A DNA stretch of 55,369 nucleotides from Clostridiales bacterium (GCA_018374635.1 JAHAEW010000011.1:1-55369), one strand, 5' to 3'; positions 24,904 to 33,128 are shown, counted from the first letter of the stretch. Notes: generated by a model not told the origin, from the letters alone. Made by a program: numbers and translations.

Positions 24904-25905
24904 ATGGGTGTATGGCAGTTTGTTCAAGACCAAGTATTAGGTATGAAATGGCTGAATGAGTTGATTGGAAGCGCTTTGTCTTTACTTGGGCTTGATATAG
25001 GCGGACGCATAGGTGGAAGTGTTCAATTCTTCATCTATGATGGACTGAAGATTACGATATTACTTTGTTTTCTGATTTTTGTTATCTCCTATATCCAGAG
25101 CTATTTCCCACCGGAGCGGAGCAAACGCATTTTGGGCCGTTTCCACGGAGTGGGAGCTAATATCATTTCGGCTTTGCTGGGAACCGTGACCCCCTTCTGT
25201 TCCTGTTCATCCATTCCACTGTTCATTGGTTTCACCAGTGCTGGTCTTCCGCTGGGGGTAACATTTTCCTTCCTGATTTCTTCGCCAATGGTCGATTTGG
25301 GAAGCCTTGTATTGCTTATGAGCATCTTTGGGACCAAGGTCGCAGTTGTTTATGTAATTGTTGGACTGGTGATTGCTGTCGTAGGCGGCACAATCATTGA
25401 AAAGATGCACATGGAGAGATATGTAGAGAGCTTTGCCCTCTCGGCTGGCCGTGTAGATATGGAATTCCCAAATCTCACAAAGTGCGAGCGCGTACAGTTT
25501 GCAAAAGAGCAGGTCGCATCTACCTTCAAGAAGGTATTTCCTTATATCCTGGTGGGTGTAGGCATTGGCGCCCTCATTCACAACTGGATTCCTGAACGTT
25601 GGGTTGAGGCTGTCTTGGGAAGCAACAATCCCTTTGGCGTCATCCTCGCAACCCTGGTCGGCGTCCCCATGTATGCAGATATTTTCGGCACGATTCCTAT
25701 TGCGGAAGCTCTGCTGAGCAAGGGTGCACAGCTCGGCACGATCCTTTCCTTTATGATGGCAGTTACTACCTTGAGCCTGCCCTCCATGATCATGCTCCGC
25801 AAGGCAGTCAAACCGAAACTCTTGGCTCTGTTCGTTACTATCTGTACCATCGGCATCATTATTGTCGGTTATCTGTTCAACCTGTTCCAATTCTTTTTGA
25901 TTTGA
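24904..25905 (+). CDS. ArsP/YraQ-type permease (DUF318)
   Basis: This 333-aa protein has about eight membrane segments and the family motif TPFCSCSSIPLFIGF, with paired cysteines used for metal or organoarsenical transport in ArsP. A second repeat-like motif, GVPMYADIFGTIPIAEALLS, lies in the C-terminal half. Members export trivalent organoarsenicals or other soft metals; position in an arsR/arsC operon supports a metalloid substrate here. The base composition (about 47 % GC by eye) is clearly lower than in core genes of this window, a sign of transfer. The ATG follows GAGAGG. Confidence 0.82.
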   Translation: MGVWQFVQDQVLGMKWLNELIGSALSLLGLDIGGRIGGSVQFFIYDGLKITILLCFLIFVISYIQSYFPPERSKRILGRFHGVGANIISALLGTVTPFCSCSSIPLFIGFTSAGLPLGVTFSFLISSPMVDLGSLVLLMSIFGTKVAVVYVIVGLVIAVVGGTIIEKMHMERYVESFALSAGRVDMEFPNLTKCERVQFAKEQVASTFKKVFPYILVGVGIGALIHNWIPERWVEAVLGSNNPFGVILATLVGVPMYADIFGTIPIAEALLSKGAQLGTILSFMMAVTTLSLPSMIMLRKAVKPKLLALFVTICTIGIIIVGYLFNLFQFFLI

Positions 25906-25924
25906 TTTTAGGAGGTAATCCACT

Positions 25925-26272
25925 ATGGGACTGTTCAGTAAGAAGAAAAAGGCAGAAACTTCATCTTGCTGTTGCGGCGGCAACTGTACTCCGGAAACCA
26001 TGGCTAAGGCGGAAAAAGCAAAGGCATCTGGCGGTATCAAAGTACTTGGTTCCGGTTGTGCCAAGTGCAACGAGCTGGAAGCGGCAACTCGCGAGGCTCT
26101 GGCGGAACTGGGCATGGATGAAACGATTGACCATGTGACCGACTTTACGCAAATTGCGGCGTATGGTGTGATGACCACTCCCGCCCTGGTGGTGGATGGT
26201 AAAGTGGTGTCCTATGGGAAGGTACTGAAAAAGGACGAGGCCAAGGCGTTGATCCGGAGGGTCAGAGGGTAA
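25925..26272 (+). CDS. Thioredoxin-like small redox protein with Cys-rich N-terminus
   Basis: The 115-aa protein has a glutaredoxin/thioredoxin-fold C-terminal part of the MTH895/TM0996 type: VLGSGCAKCNELEAATREAL with the CxxC pair, then a cis-Pro loop in GVMTTPALVVDGKVV. The first 30 residues, MGLFSKKKKAETSSCCCGGN followed by CTPE, carry four extra cysteines that may bind metalloid. It sits 20 bases after the permease and directly before arsC, so it may reduce ArsC or hand metalloid to the permease; that role is inferred from position. Confidence 0.8.
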   Translation: MGLFSKKKKAETSSCCCGGNCTPETMAKAEKAKASGGIKVLGSGCAKCNELEAATREALAELGMDETIDHVTDFTQIAAYGVMTTPALVVDGKVVSYGKVLKKDEAKALIRRVRG

Positions 26273-26274
26273 TT

Positions 26275-26697
26275 ATGGGGCGAAAACCAAAGGTGGCCTT
26301 CATCTGCGTCCACAACTCCTGCCGAAGCCAAATCGCGGAGGCTCTTGGGAAGTTGCTGGCGGCTGATGTGTTTGAAAGCCGCTCGGCCGGAACTGAAACA
26401 AAGCCGCAGATCAACCAGGATGCAGTGCGGCTGATGAAACATCTTTACGGTGTGGATATGGAGCAGGATCACCACAGCAAGTTGCTGTCGGCCATCCCGC
26501 CAGTGGATATTGTAGTGACGATGGGCTGTAACGTTATGTGTCCAACTTTGCCCTGTAAGCATAGAGAGGACTGGGGACTGGCCGATCCAACGGGACAAAG
26601 TGATGATATGTTTTTGGAAACCATACGGGCCATAGAGATGAAAGTCGTTGAGTTAAAGAAACGGGTTCTTGATTTGACTGCTGAAACCGAATTATGA
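26275..26697 (+). CDS. arsC: Arsenate reductase, thioredoxin-coupled type
   Basis: The 140-aa protein has the low-molecular-weight phosphatase P-loop ICVHNSCRSQIAEAL, with Cys11 and Cys16-Arg17, and the acid loop DWGLADPTG. MGCNVMCPTLPC supplies the two resolving cysteines of the thioredoxin-dependent arsenate reductases. It reduces arsenate to arsenite in the cytoplasm. The ATG comes two bases after the previous stop, so it is coupled to the redox protein. It is the last intact gene of the operon. Confidence 0.9.
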   Translation: MGRKPKVAFICVHNSCRSQIAEALGKLLAADVFESRSAGTETKPQINQDAVRLMKHLYGVDMEQDHHSKLLSAIPPVDIVVTMGCNVMCPTLPCKHREDWGLADPTGQSDDMFLETIRAIEMKVVELKKRVLDLTAETEL

Positions 26698-26699
26698 TG

Positions 26700-26889
26700 G
26701 AGGGGTGTCAATGAATACACGCCCCGCCGCCTCTGGCTCTATTGCGTGGAGGGCCTGACCATCGAAGAAATCGCAAAGTGGGAGAAGGTCAAACACCAGA
26801 GTGTGTCCAGTGGATCATCGCCTCCGAAAAATTCTCAAAAGATTTTTGGAAAAGTGGGTGCAGAACCGCCGGAAAATCAGCGATAAGTG
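26700..26889 (+). pseudogene. Remnant of a sigma-factor-like HTH protein of a mobile element
   Basis: One frame reads NEYTPRRLWLYCVEGLTIEE and continues IAKWEKVKHQSVS, a region-4-like helix-turn-helix typical of small sigma-like proteins in conjugative elements. The N-terminal part is missing and the frame degenerates after QSVS, with protein-like continuations in other frames (for example KRFLEKWVQNRRKISDK). It has no valid start. It is interpreted as debris of an integrative element. Confidence 0.5.
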
Positions 26890-27072
26890 AGGAGAGAAAT
26901 TTCTCTCCGGTTACAGATTCTCACAATTGAGTAGGACACCAGGTACATTCCGTATATGTCGAGCCGAGCGGCGGGTACGCCGGAAGCTCCCAACGGGAAA
27001 AGGGCGAGGGAATGACCCCATGGAGCGGCTGCCAGCCGCCGCCTGGACTGTCCCGATACAGTGAACAGAATG

Positions 27073-27108
27073 AAAAGGTCCGCGCCCTTGCTGGGTGCGG
27101 ACCTTTTT
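27073..27108 (+). terminator. Terminator-like hairpin in the element debris
   Basis: AAGGTCCGCGCCC and GGGTGCGGACCTT pair around TTGCT and are followed by a T run. Confidence 0.7.
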
Positions 27109-27151
27109 GTGAAAGGAATCTCATGGTGAAACGCAATCAATAGAAGAAGAT

Positions 27152-27352
27152 ATGGAAGCTACGGACGCTGTGAAGTTCCCCAGCGAAATCATTTCACTGG
27201 ATGGACATACTATTATTTTCCGCTACGCAAAACAATCGAACCCTGCGGTATTGGATTCTATCCGGGAAACTTTGGCCAACCAGAAGATCCAGCCCAAAAA
27301 CGAGCTGGTTTTTGCAAAACCGAGGATAAAATGGTATAATAACATAATATAA
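27152..27352 (+). CDS. Small protein, possibly TnpW-like
   Basis: This 66-aa frame contains FPSEIISLDGHTIIFRYAKQ, a strand-turn-strand followed by a helix. That topology, and the place just before a recombinase remnant, recalls the small TnpW proteins that precede serine recombinases of Tn4451-like elements. Sequence similarity to TnpW is not clear to me. The binding site is weak (GAAGAAGAT directly before the ATG), so it may be an unexpressed remnant. Confidence 0.4.
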   Translation: MEATDAVKFPSEIISLDGHTIIFRYAKQSNPAVLDSIRETLANQKIQPKNELVFAKPRIKWYNNII

Positions 27353-27427
27353 GATGCGCCTTGACAAATGAATGGAGACATAGAAAACAAGGGCATATAC
27401 ACTGTTTTTCTTCACAGAAAAATGAGG

Positions 27428-27540
27428 TGTTATGCTATGGGAAATATGCTGCGAGTCGATTGCCTGTGCCGTGTGTCTACGGTACGGAATGTCAGGACCA
27501 GCGTCCGGGGGAGCGGCCAACAGTCTATGTCACGGCATGA
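27428..27540 (+). pseudogene. Decayed N-terminus of a probable site-specific recombinase
   Basis: After AATGAGGTGTTATGCT an ATG at 27437 opens MGNMLRVDCLCRVSTVRNVR. The CRVST segment is the strand and Ser of the serine-recombinase catalytic domain (usual form YCRVSTDxxxQ). The frame then meets the terminator of tRNA-Ala instead of continuing for about 500 residues. It is read here as the truncated recombinase of a former element; the identification rests on a short motif. Confidence 0.35.
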
Positions 27541-27543
27541 AAA

Positions 27544-27571
27544 AAGCAGGCTTGCACAAGCAAGCCTGCTT
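27544..27571 (-). terminator. Terminator of tRNA-Ala
   Basis: On the minus strand, AAGCAGGCTTGC and GCAAGCCTGCTT form a perfect 12-bp stem followed by T5. Confidence 0.85.
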
Positions 27572-27572
27572 C

Positions 27573-27648
27573 TGGTGGACCCAATCGGGATCGAACCGAC
27601 GACCTTACGGATGCGAACCGTACGCTCTCCCAGCTGAGCTATGGGCCC
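27573..27648 (-). tRNA. tRNA-Ala (anticodon CGC)
   Basis: The 76-base minus-strand sequence folds into a full cloverleaf: acceptor GGGCCCA/TGGGTCC, D arm AGCTCAGCTGGGAGAGCG, anticodon stem TACGG/CCGTA with loop TTCGCAT, and T arm TCGGTTCGATCCCGA. The encoded CCA end is present. The anticodon CGC reads GCG, and the acceptor has the G3-U70 pair that defines alanine tRNAs, so the two signals agree. A promoter lies at 27706-27733 and a terminator right after the 3' end. Confidence 0.95.
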
Positions 27649-27705
27649 AAATCAATAGTTCCAAAAGCGGAACCCATTGCACTCAAGACCTTATGACCAT
27701 GAGAT

Positions 27706-27733
27706 ATTATAGCATGAATTTTTGAAATGTAAA
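27706..27733 (-). promoter_or_regulatory. Promoter of tRNA-Ala
   Basis: On the minus strand, TTTACA and TATAAT are 16 bases apart and TGC precedes the -10 (extended element). Confidence 0.7.
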
Positions 27734-27762
27734 GAGTTTTTTGAAAAAATAAAAAAGCGATA

Positions 27763-27791
27763 TTGCTAATTTGGGGGAAATGATGTATGAT
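27763..27791 (+). promoter_or_regulatory. Promoter of the SRP RNA
   Basis: TTGCTA (27763-27768) and TATGAT (27786-27791) are 17 bases apart, about 40 bases before the SRP RNA. Confidence 0.65.
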
Positions 27792-27828
27792 AACAAATAC
27801 GAGCTTTCCGAATGCACGGACGTCCTGC

Positions 27829-28129
27829 GCCCGGCCTACGGCAAGGCCGCACTAGTTGGGGAGATAGCGGTGCCCTGTACCTGCAATCCGCTACAGCAGG
27901 GATGAATCCCGGCCCCCGGATTTTCGTTGTGTCGTCTGACCCAGGTAAGCAGCGATGATGGATCGGTCCCGCGCAACGGGGCCCCGTGAACCGTGTCAGG
28001 TGGGGAACCAAGCAGCACTAAGCGGAATGCACCGTGTGCCGCGGGACTCCCGCTCCTGAGCCGGCTGCCAGGGTAACGGACAGAACGGAAACTTCAAAGG
28101 TCGGTGTGCGGTCTTGCCATGTGCCGGGC
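27829..28129 (+). ncRNA. ffs: Signal recognition particle RNA, large bacterial type
   Basis: The Alu domain is recognisable by GGGGAGATAGCGGTGCCCTG and TACCTGCAATCCGCT, as in the Bacillus scRNA. The conserved apical S domain for Ffh binding appears as CCGTGTCAGGTGGGGAACCA followed by AGCAGCACTAAG, including the GGGGA/AGCAG region. The ends pair over a long helix: GCCCGGC and GGCAAGGCCGCAC at the 5' side with GTGCGGTCTTGCC and GCCGGGC at the 3' side. The exact ends are estimated from this pairing. It directs Ffh-mediated targeting of nascent membrane proteins. Confidence 0.93.
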
Positions 28130-28144
28130 ATATGGGCATGGAAG

Positions 28145-28188
28145 AGGAGCGGGGCGACGGGTCAATACCCGCATCCTCCGCTCCTTTT
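28145..28188 (+). terminator. Terminator of the SRP RNA
   Basis: AGGAGCGG (28145-28152) pairs with CCGCTCCT (28178-28185) around an inner GGGT/ACCC stem and is followed by T4. Confidence 0.7.
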
Positions 28189-28221
28189 CACATGGATCGA
28201 ATTTTTGGCGAGGTGACAGCC

Positions 28222-29985
28222 ATGTATCAGGCACTCTACCGCAAATGGAGGCCCCGGACCTTTGACGACGTGGTGGGGCAGAGCCATATTACCGATACTC
28301 TTAAGCGTCAGGTGGCGGCGGGACGGCTCTCCCACGCCTACCTCTTCACAGGTACAAGAGGGACCGGCAAGACCACCTGCGCCAAGATCCTGGCCCGGGC
28401 GGTGAACTGTGAGCACCCGGTCAACGGCAATCCCTGCAACCAGTGCCCCTCCTGCCTGGGGATCGAGAACGGTTCCATCCTGGACGTGCTGGAGCTGGAC
28501 GCGGCCTCCAACAACGGTGTGGACCAGGTCCGCGCCCTGCGGGATGAGGCGGTCTATACCCCCGCCGCCGTGCGCAAGCGGGTGTATATTGTGGACGAGG
28601 TCCATATGCTCTCCACGGCGGCCTTCAACGCCCTGCTGAAGATCCTGGAGGAGCCGCCCGCCCACCTGATGTTCATTCTGGCCACCACTGAGCTCCATAA
28701 GGTGCCCGCTACCATCAAGTCCCGCTGCCAGCAGTTTTCCTTTAAGCGCATCCTGGCCGGGGACATCGCCCAGCGCCTGAGCTATGTGGCGGGGGAGGAG
28801 GGCATCCAGCTATCCCCTGAGGGGGCAGCCCTCCTGGCCCGGCTGGCCGACGGCGGCCTGCGGGACGCCCTCTCCCTGTTGGACCAGTGCGTCAATCCCA
28901 GCGGCGTCATCGGGGAAGCGGAGGTCCTCTCCGCCCTGGGACTGGCCGGCAATCTGGAGACCGCCGCCCTCATGGACCAGATCGCCCAGGGGAATACTGC
29001 CGCCGCGCTGGAAACTCTGGGGCGGCTCTACGGCGCGGGAAAGGATGTGGGGAGCCTGCTGGGGGAGCTGGCCGCTCTGGCGCGGGATCTGCTGGTGCGC
29101 AAGACGGCCCCCCAGGGCGGTTCGGCCCTGCTCACCGGAGGATACGATGAGACCACCATGCGCAAGCTCTCCAACCAGCTGGAACCCCCGCGGCTGATGC
29201 AGATGCTGAGCCTTTTGCAGCAGACGGCCGCCGATCTCTCCCGCAGCGGGAACCGGCGCACCGATGCGGAGCTGTGCCTCATCCGGCTGTGCGACACCAC
29301 GCTGGACAGCAGTCCGGCGGGGCTGAGCGCCCGTCTGGCCCGTCTGGAGGAGCGGTTGGCACAGGGCGGGACCTTTCCGGCCCAGCCCGTCCCGTCTCAG
29401 CCTGCAGCCGCTCCGGTCCAGGTCAAGGCTGCGGAACCGCAGCCCCAGCCGCAGCCTTCCGGGGAGGATCTGCCACCCTGGGAGGAGGAGCGCCCCCCTC
29501 TGCCTGAGGAACCGGGAGAACCGGTCGCCTCCGTACCTGAGGAGGCGTCCCCGGCGGCCGAGCGAGCGCCGGTCCGGCGTGGACCTGCGGCCCCGGCTTC
29601 TCCCGCCGGAGCGGGCGGGAAGGCCGCGGCAGCCGGGGGCGGCACAGATTTCTGGCCGGCCGTGGTAGGGGCTGTACGGGGCAAGGTGCCCATGAGCGAC
29701 TACCCCTTCCTCAGTAACCCCGCCCAGGTGCAGGGACGGCTGGAGGAAGACCTGCTCACCCTCTGGGTGGACTCCGACTTTACCCGGGTGATGGTGGGGA
29801 AGGCCGCCACCCTCCGGGCGGTGGCGGCAGCGGCCGGGGCCATTGTGGGGCAGCCGGTCCGCTGTGCGGTGTCGGTGGGGGTTCCCCCGGCTCCCACTCC
29901 GGCGGCACCTGGACAGGAGCACGACAATCTGGAGGACCTGCTTGCCCTGGGGCAGCGGTTTGATTCCATCATCATCAAGGAATAA
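28222..29985 (+). CDS. dnaX: DNA polymerase III subunit gamma/tau
   Basis: This is the ATPase of the clamp loader. The 587-aa protein begins MYQALYRKWRPRTFDDVVGQ, has Walker A GTRGTGKTTCAKILA, a zinc-binding CEHP...CNQCPSC cluster, Walker B VDEVHML and the arginine finger region KSRCQQFSFKRI. After about residue 390 a Pro/Glu/Ala-rich linker leads to a small C-terminal tau-like domain (FWPAVVGAVRGKV...). I see no AAAAAAG slippery site, so a frameshifted short form is not suggested. The frame is open upstream, but the ATG at 28222 with GAGGTG is the family start. Confidence 0.95.
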   Translation: MYQALYRKWRPRTFDDVVGQSHITDTLKRQVAAGRLSHAYLFTGTRGTGKTTCAKILARAVNCEHPVNGNPCNQCPSCLGIENGSILDVLELDAASNNGVDQVRALRDEAVYTPAAVRKRVYIVDEVHMLSTAAFNALLKILEEPPAHLMFILATTELHKVPATIKSRCQQFSFKRILAGDIAQRLSYVAGEEGIQLSPEGAALLARLADGGLRDALSLLDQCVNPSGVIGEAEVLSALGLAGNLETAALMDQIAQGNTAAALETLGRLYGAGKDVGSLLGELAALARDLLVRKTAPQGGSALLTGGYDETTMRKLSNQLEPPRLMQMLSLLQQTAADLSRSGNRRTDAELCLIRLCDTTLDSSPAGLSARLARLEERLAQGGTFPAQPVPSQPAAAPVQVKAAEPQPQPQPSGEDLPPWEEERPPLPEEPGEPVASVPEEASPAAERAPVRRGPAAPASPAGAGGKAAAAGGGTDFWPAVVGAVRGKVPMSDYPFLSNPAQVQGRLEEDLLTLWVDSDFTRVMVGKAATLRAVAAAAGAIVGQPVRCAVSVGVPPAPTPAAPGQEHDNLEDLLALGQRFDSIIIKE

Positions 29986-30030
29986 AAGAATCCATTCTGC
30001 CGAGGGCGGAATGACAAGGAGGAAACGAAT

Positions 30031-30378
30031 ATGGCAAAAGGATTTGGCGGCCGTCCCGGCATGGGCGGCATGGGCGGCATCAACATGAATATGATCAAGC
30101 AGGCCCAGAAGATGCAGCAGGATATGCAGCGCATGCAGGCGGAACTGGAGGAGAAGGAGTACTCCGCCCAGGCCGGCGGCGGCGTGGTGGAGGCTGTGGT
30201 CACCGGCAAGCGGGTGCTCAAGAGCCTGACCGTGGACCCCGAGGCAGTGGACCCCGAGGATGTGGAGATGCTCCAGGATCTGATCGTGGCGGCGGTAAAC
30301 GAGGCTCTGCGCACCGCGGAGCAGGATATGGCCGCGTCCATGCAGAGCATTACCGGCGGTCTGGGACTGCCGTTCTAA
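30031..30378 (+). CDS. YbaB/EbfC family nucleoid-associated protein
   Basis: The 115-aa protein contains GGINMNMIKQAQKMQQDMQR, the amphipathic YbaB helix, then the conserved VEAVVTGKRVLKSLTVDPEA strands and LQDLIVAAVNEAL. Members bind DNA as dimers. It lies 45 bases after dnaX with AAGGAGGAAACGA before the ATG, the usual dnaX-ybaB pairing. The recR gene that often follows is absent. Confidence 0.93.
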   Translation: MAKGFGGRPGMGGMGGINMNMIKQAQKMQQDMQRMQAELEEKEYSAQAGGGVVEAVVTGKRVLKSLTVDPEAVDPEDVEMLQDLIVAAVNEALRTAEQDMAASMQSITGGLGLPF

Positions 30379-30452
30379 GGTCGTGCAGAGAGAGGGCGGG
30401 CCGCCGGGCCTGCCCTTTTTGCGTGGAGACGCCGCCGGACGGCAAGTTTCGT

Positions 30453-30481
30453 TTGTGCCCGGCGGCAAGTTATGGTATCAT
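30453..30481 (+). promoter_or_regulatory. Likely promoter of the DUF1275 gene
   Basis: TTGTGC (30453-30458) and TATCAT (30476-30481) are 17 bases apart, with TGG before the -10. This places the transcript start after the ATG at 30472 and favours a downstream translation start. Confidence 0.5.
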
Positions 30482-30498
30482 CAGAAGAGGTGGAGGCA

Positions 30499-31218
30499 TT
30501 GCAGGCAATCAAACGAAAACAGATGTCGGAGACCTTCCGGCTGGGCGCCGTCCTGGCGCTGGCGGGCGGCTTTCTGGACGCCTATTCCTACTGCGTGCGG
30601 GGAGGGATCTTTGCCAACGCGGAGACCGGAAACATGGTCCTGCTTGGCATACACGCTATGCGGGGGGAGTGGCACACCGCGCTGACCTATCTGGTGCCGG
30701 TGGCCGCTTTTGCCGCGGGGATCATTGTGGCCGAGTGCATCAGGGCCCGGTTTCGGGACGCGAGCGGGATCCACTGGAGACAGCTGAGCGTTCTGGCCGA
30801 GCTGTGCATCCTGCTGGCCGTGGCCTTTCTGCCCCAGAGTCTGAACATGGCGGCCAATGTGTCGGTCTCCTTTGTCTGCGCGGTGCAGGTGGAGAGCTTC
30901 CGCAAGGTCCACGGAAACGCCTTTGCCACCACCATGTGCACCGGTAACCTGCGCAGCGGGACGGAGCGGCTCTATCAGTTCCTGCGCAGCGGCGATCCGG
31001 AGCAGCGATGGCAGGCGGGGCAGTATTACGGCATCATCCTATGCTTTATCCTGGGGGCGGCCCTGGGGGCGTGGGTGAGTTCGCTGCTGGCGGAGCGGGC
31101 GGTGCTGATTGCCTGCATGCTGCTGCTGGCGGCCTTTCTGATGATGTTTTGGGATATGGAGGCCCCCGCCCCGGAGAGGCGGACGGGCCCCGGGAGAAAA
31201 CAAGGTAAGGAGAAATAG
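30499..31218 (+). CDS. DUF1275 (YoaK-type) membrane protein
   Basis: The protein of about 239 aa has six or so membrane helices and the DUF1275 features GGFLDAYSYCVRGGIFANAE, TGN in the first loop and CTGNLRSG in the second half. Function is unknown; the family is widespread. The start is uncertain: ATG 30472 opens the frame but overlaps a likely -10 box, so I prefer TTG 30499 after AGAGGTGGAGG, with ATG 30523 as another option. The gene ends two bases before the DUF362 gene. Confidence 0.85.
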   Translation: MQAIKRKQMSETFRLGAVLALAGGFLDAYSYCVRGGIFANAETGNMVLLGIHAMRGEWHTALTYLVPVAAFAAGIIVAECIRARFRDASGIHWRQLSVLAELCILLAVAFLPQSLNMAANVSVSFVCAVQVESFRKVHGNAFATTMCTGNLRSGTERLYQFLRSGDPEQRWQAGQYYGIILCFILGAALGAWVSSLLAERAVLIACMLLLAAFLMMFWDMEAPAPERRTGPGRKQGKEK

Positions 31219-31220
31219 AT

Positions 31221-32348
31221 ATGGAACAAGCAAAGGTCTATTTTACCGATCTGCGGGCGAAGTCCGGGGATAATCTGCTCCAGAAGCTGGAGCGCCTTAT
31301 TCGTACCGCCGGGATCGACACCATTGATTTTGAGAAGAAGATAGTGGCCATCAAGCTCCATTTTGGGGAGCCGGGCAACCTGTCCTTCCTGCGTCCCAAT
31401 TATGCCAAGGTAGTGGCCGACGTGGTCAAGAGCCTGGGCGGCCTGCCCTTCCTCACCGACTGCAACACGCTCTATGTGGGCCGGCGCAAGAACGCCCTGG
31501 AGCATATGGACGCCGCCTATGAGAACGGTTTCTCTCCCTTCAGCACCGGCTGCCAGATCGTCATTGGAGACGGCCTCAAGGGCACCGACGATGTGGAGGT
31601 CCCGGTGGAGGGCGGCGTCTATGTGAAGAAGGCCAAGATCGGCCGGGCGGTCATGGACGCCGATGTGTTCATTTCCCTGAGCCACTTCAAGGGGCATGAG
31701 GCCACCGGTTTCGGCGGCGCGCTGAAAAACATCGGCATGGGGTGCGGAAGCCGGGCCGGCAAGATGGAGCAGCACAACGCCGGCAAGCCCGAGGTGAAGC
31801 CCCGCAAGTGCGTGGGCTGCCGCCAGTGCGCCAAGCAGTGCGGACAGGACGCCATCTCCTACGGAGAGGACCGGAAGGCCTTCATTGATCACGGCAAGTG
31901 CGTGGGCTGCGGCCGCTGCCTGGGGGCCTGCAACTTTGACGCCATCGTCAACCGCAACGCCTGCGCCAATGACGAGCTCAACGCCAAGATCGCCGAGTAC
32001 TCCAAGGCGGTGCTGGCCGGACGGCCCCACTTCCACATCAGCCTGGTGGTGGATGTCTCCCCCTTCTGCGACTGCCATGCCGAGAACGACCTGCCCATCC
32101 TGCCCGATGTGGGCATGTTTGCCTCCTTCGACCCGGTGGCCCTGGACCAGGCCTGTGCCGACGCCTGCATGGAGCAGCAGCCCATCCCCGGCTCCCGCCT
32201 GGATGAGAATATGCACGCCCACGACTTCTGCGACCACCACGACCACTTTACCAATAATTTCCCGGAGACCAACTGGAAAAGCTGCCTGGAGCACGCCGAG
32301 GCCATCGGCGTGGGGACGCGCTCCTATGAGCTGCTCCACGTCAAATAA
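31221..32348 (+). CDS. DUF362 protein with two [4Fe-4S] clusters
   Basis: The 375-aa protein has an N-terminal DUF362 domain (VAIKLHFGEPGNLSFLRPNY, SLSHFKGHEATGFGGALKNI) followed by a ferredoxin segment near residues 195-240, with CVGCRQCAKQCGQDAI and CVGCGRCLGACNFDAI. A Cys/His-rich part (FCDCHAEND, HDFCDHHDHF) follows. DUF362 proteins are common in anaerobes, probably in electron transfer or metal handling; the reaction is unknown. It starts two bases after the DUF1275 stop. Confidence 0.9.
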   Translation: MEQAKVYFTDLRAKSGDNLLQKLERLIRTAGIDTIDFEKKIVAIKLHFGEPGNLSFLRPNYAKVVADVVKSLGGLPFLTDCNTLYVGRRKNALEHMDAAYENGFSPFSTGCQIVIGDGLKGTDDVEVPVEGGVYVKKAKIGRAVMDADVFISLSHFKGHEATGFGGALKNIGMGCGSRAGKMEQHNAGKPEVKPRKCVGCRQCAKQCGQDAISYGEDRKAFIDHGKCVGCGRCLGACNFDAIVNRNACANDELNAKIAEYSKAVLAGRPHFHISLVVDVSPFCDCHAENDLPILPDVGMFASFDPVALDQACADACMEQQPIPGSRLDENMHAHDFCDHHDHFTNNFPETNWKSCLEHAEAIGVGTRSYELLHVK

Positions 32349-32369
32349 CGCCGGAAGACAGAGTGTCCA

Positions 32370-32398
32370 TTGACTTTTGGACGGGCACACGATATAGT
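32370..32398 (+). promoter_or_regulatory. Promoter of deoC
   Basis: TTGACT (32370-32375) and TATAGT (32393-32398) are 17 bases apart. Confidence 0.7.
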
Positions 32399-32449
32399 GA
32401 ACCTATATACAGAAAAAAGCCATGGATTTAGGAAAGGAAATGGTATAAT

Positions 32450-33097
32450 ATGGATTCGAAACAGATTCTTACCATGTGCGACCACACTCTCCTCAAGCAG
32501 GAGGCCACCTGGGAGCAGATCAAGACCATCTGCGACGACGGCAAGGCCTATGACTGCGCCTCGGTATGCATTCCCGCATCCTACGTGAAGCAGGCGGCCG
32601 AGTATGTGGGCAACGACCTGAAGATCTGCACCGTCATCGGATTCCCCAACGGTTACTCCACCACGGCTGTGAAGGTCTTTGAGACCGAGGACGCCATCCG
32701 CGGCGGCGCCGACGAGATCGACATGGTGGTCAACCTTGGCTGGGTGAAGGACCGCCGCTGGGACGACATTCTGGAGGAGATGAAGGCCATCAAGGCATCC
32801 TGCCAGGGCCGCATCCTCAAGGTCATCGTGGAGGCCTGCCTGCTGACCGAGGAAGAGAAGATCAAGCTCTGTGAGCTGGTCACCGAGTCGGGGGCCGAAT
32901 ATATCAAGACTTCCACCGGGTTTTCCACCGGCGGCGCTACGGTGGCCGACGTGGCCCTCTTCAAGGCCCACATCGGGCCTGATGTGAAGATCAAGGCGGC
33001 TGGCGGCATCCACTCTTTTGAGGAGGCCCAGGCTATGATCGACGCCGGCGCCAGCCGCATCGGGGCCAGTGCCCTGGTCAAGCTGGTCAAGGGATAA
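32450..33097 (+). CDS. deoC: Deoxyribose-phosphate aldolase
   Basis: This enzyme cleaves 2-deoxyribose 5-phosphate to acetaldehyde and glyceraldehyde 3-phosphate in deoxynucleoside breakdown. The 215-aa class I aldolase shows CDHTLLKQEATWEQI, VIGFPNGYSTT, DEIDMVVNLG, and the two lysines in ILKVIVEACLL (near residue 123) and IKTSTGFSTGGAT (Schiff-base Lys near 152). The ATG at 32450 follows AGGAAATGG. A BMP-type nucleoside importer lies directly downstream, which fits joint use. Confidence 0.95.
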   Translation: MDSKQILTMCDHTLLKQEATWEQIKTICDDGKAYDCASVCIPASYVKQAAEYVGNDLKICTVIGFPNGYSTTAVKVFETEDAIRGGADEIDMVVNLGWVKDRRWDDILEEMKAIKASCQGRILKVIVEACLLTEEEKIKLCELVTESGAEYIKTSTGFSTGGATVADVALFKAHIGPDVKIKAAGGIHSFEEAQAMIDAGASRIGASALVKLVKG

Positions 33098-33128
33098 CTC
33101 TGTAAAAAAAACGAAAAGAAATCATAAG

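Noticed and set aside
27368..27637. 89-aa open frame reading into tRNA-Ala
   Set aside because: Its last third is antisense tRNA and terminator sequence; only the CRVST stretch was kept, as a recombinase remnant.
30379..30498. Missing recR after ybaB as a notable loss
   Set aside because: The dnaX-ybaB pair without recR is common enough that recR may simply lie elsewhere.
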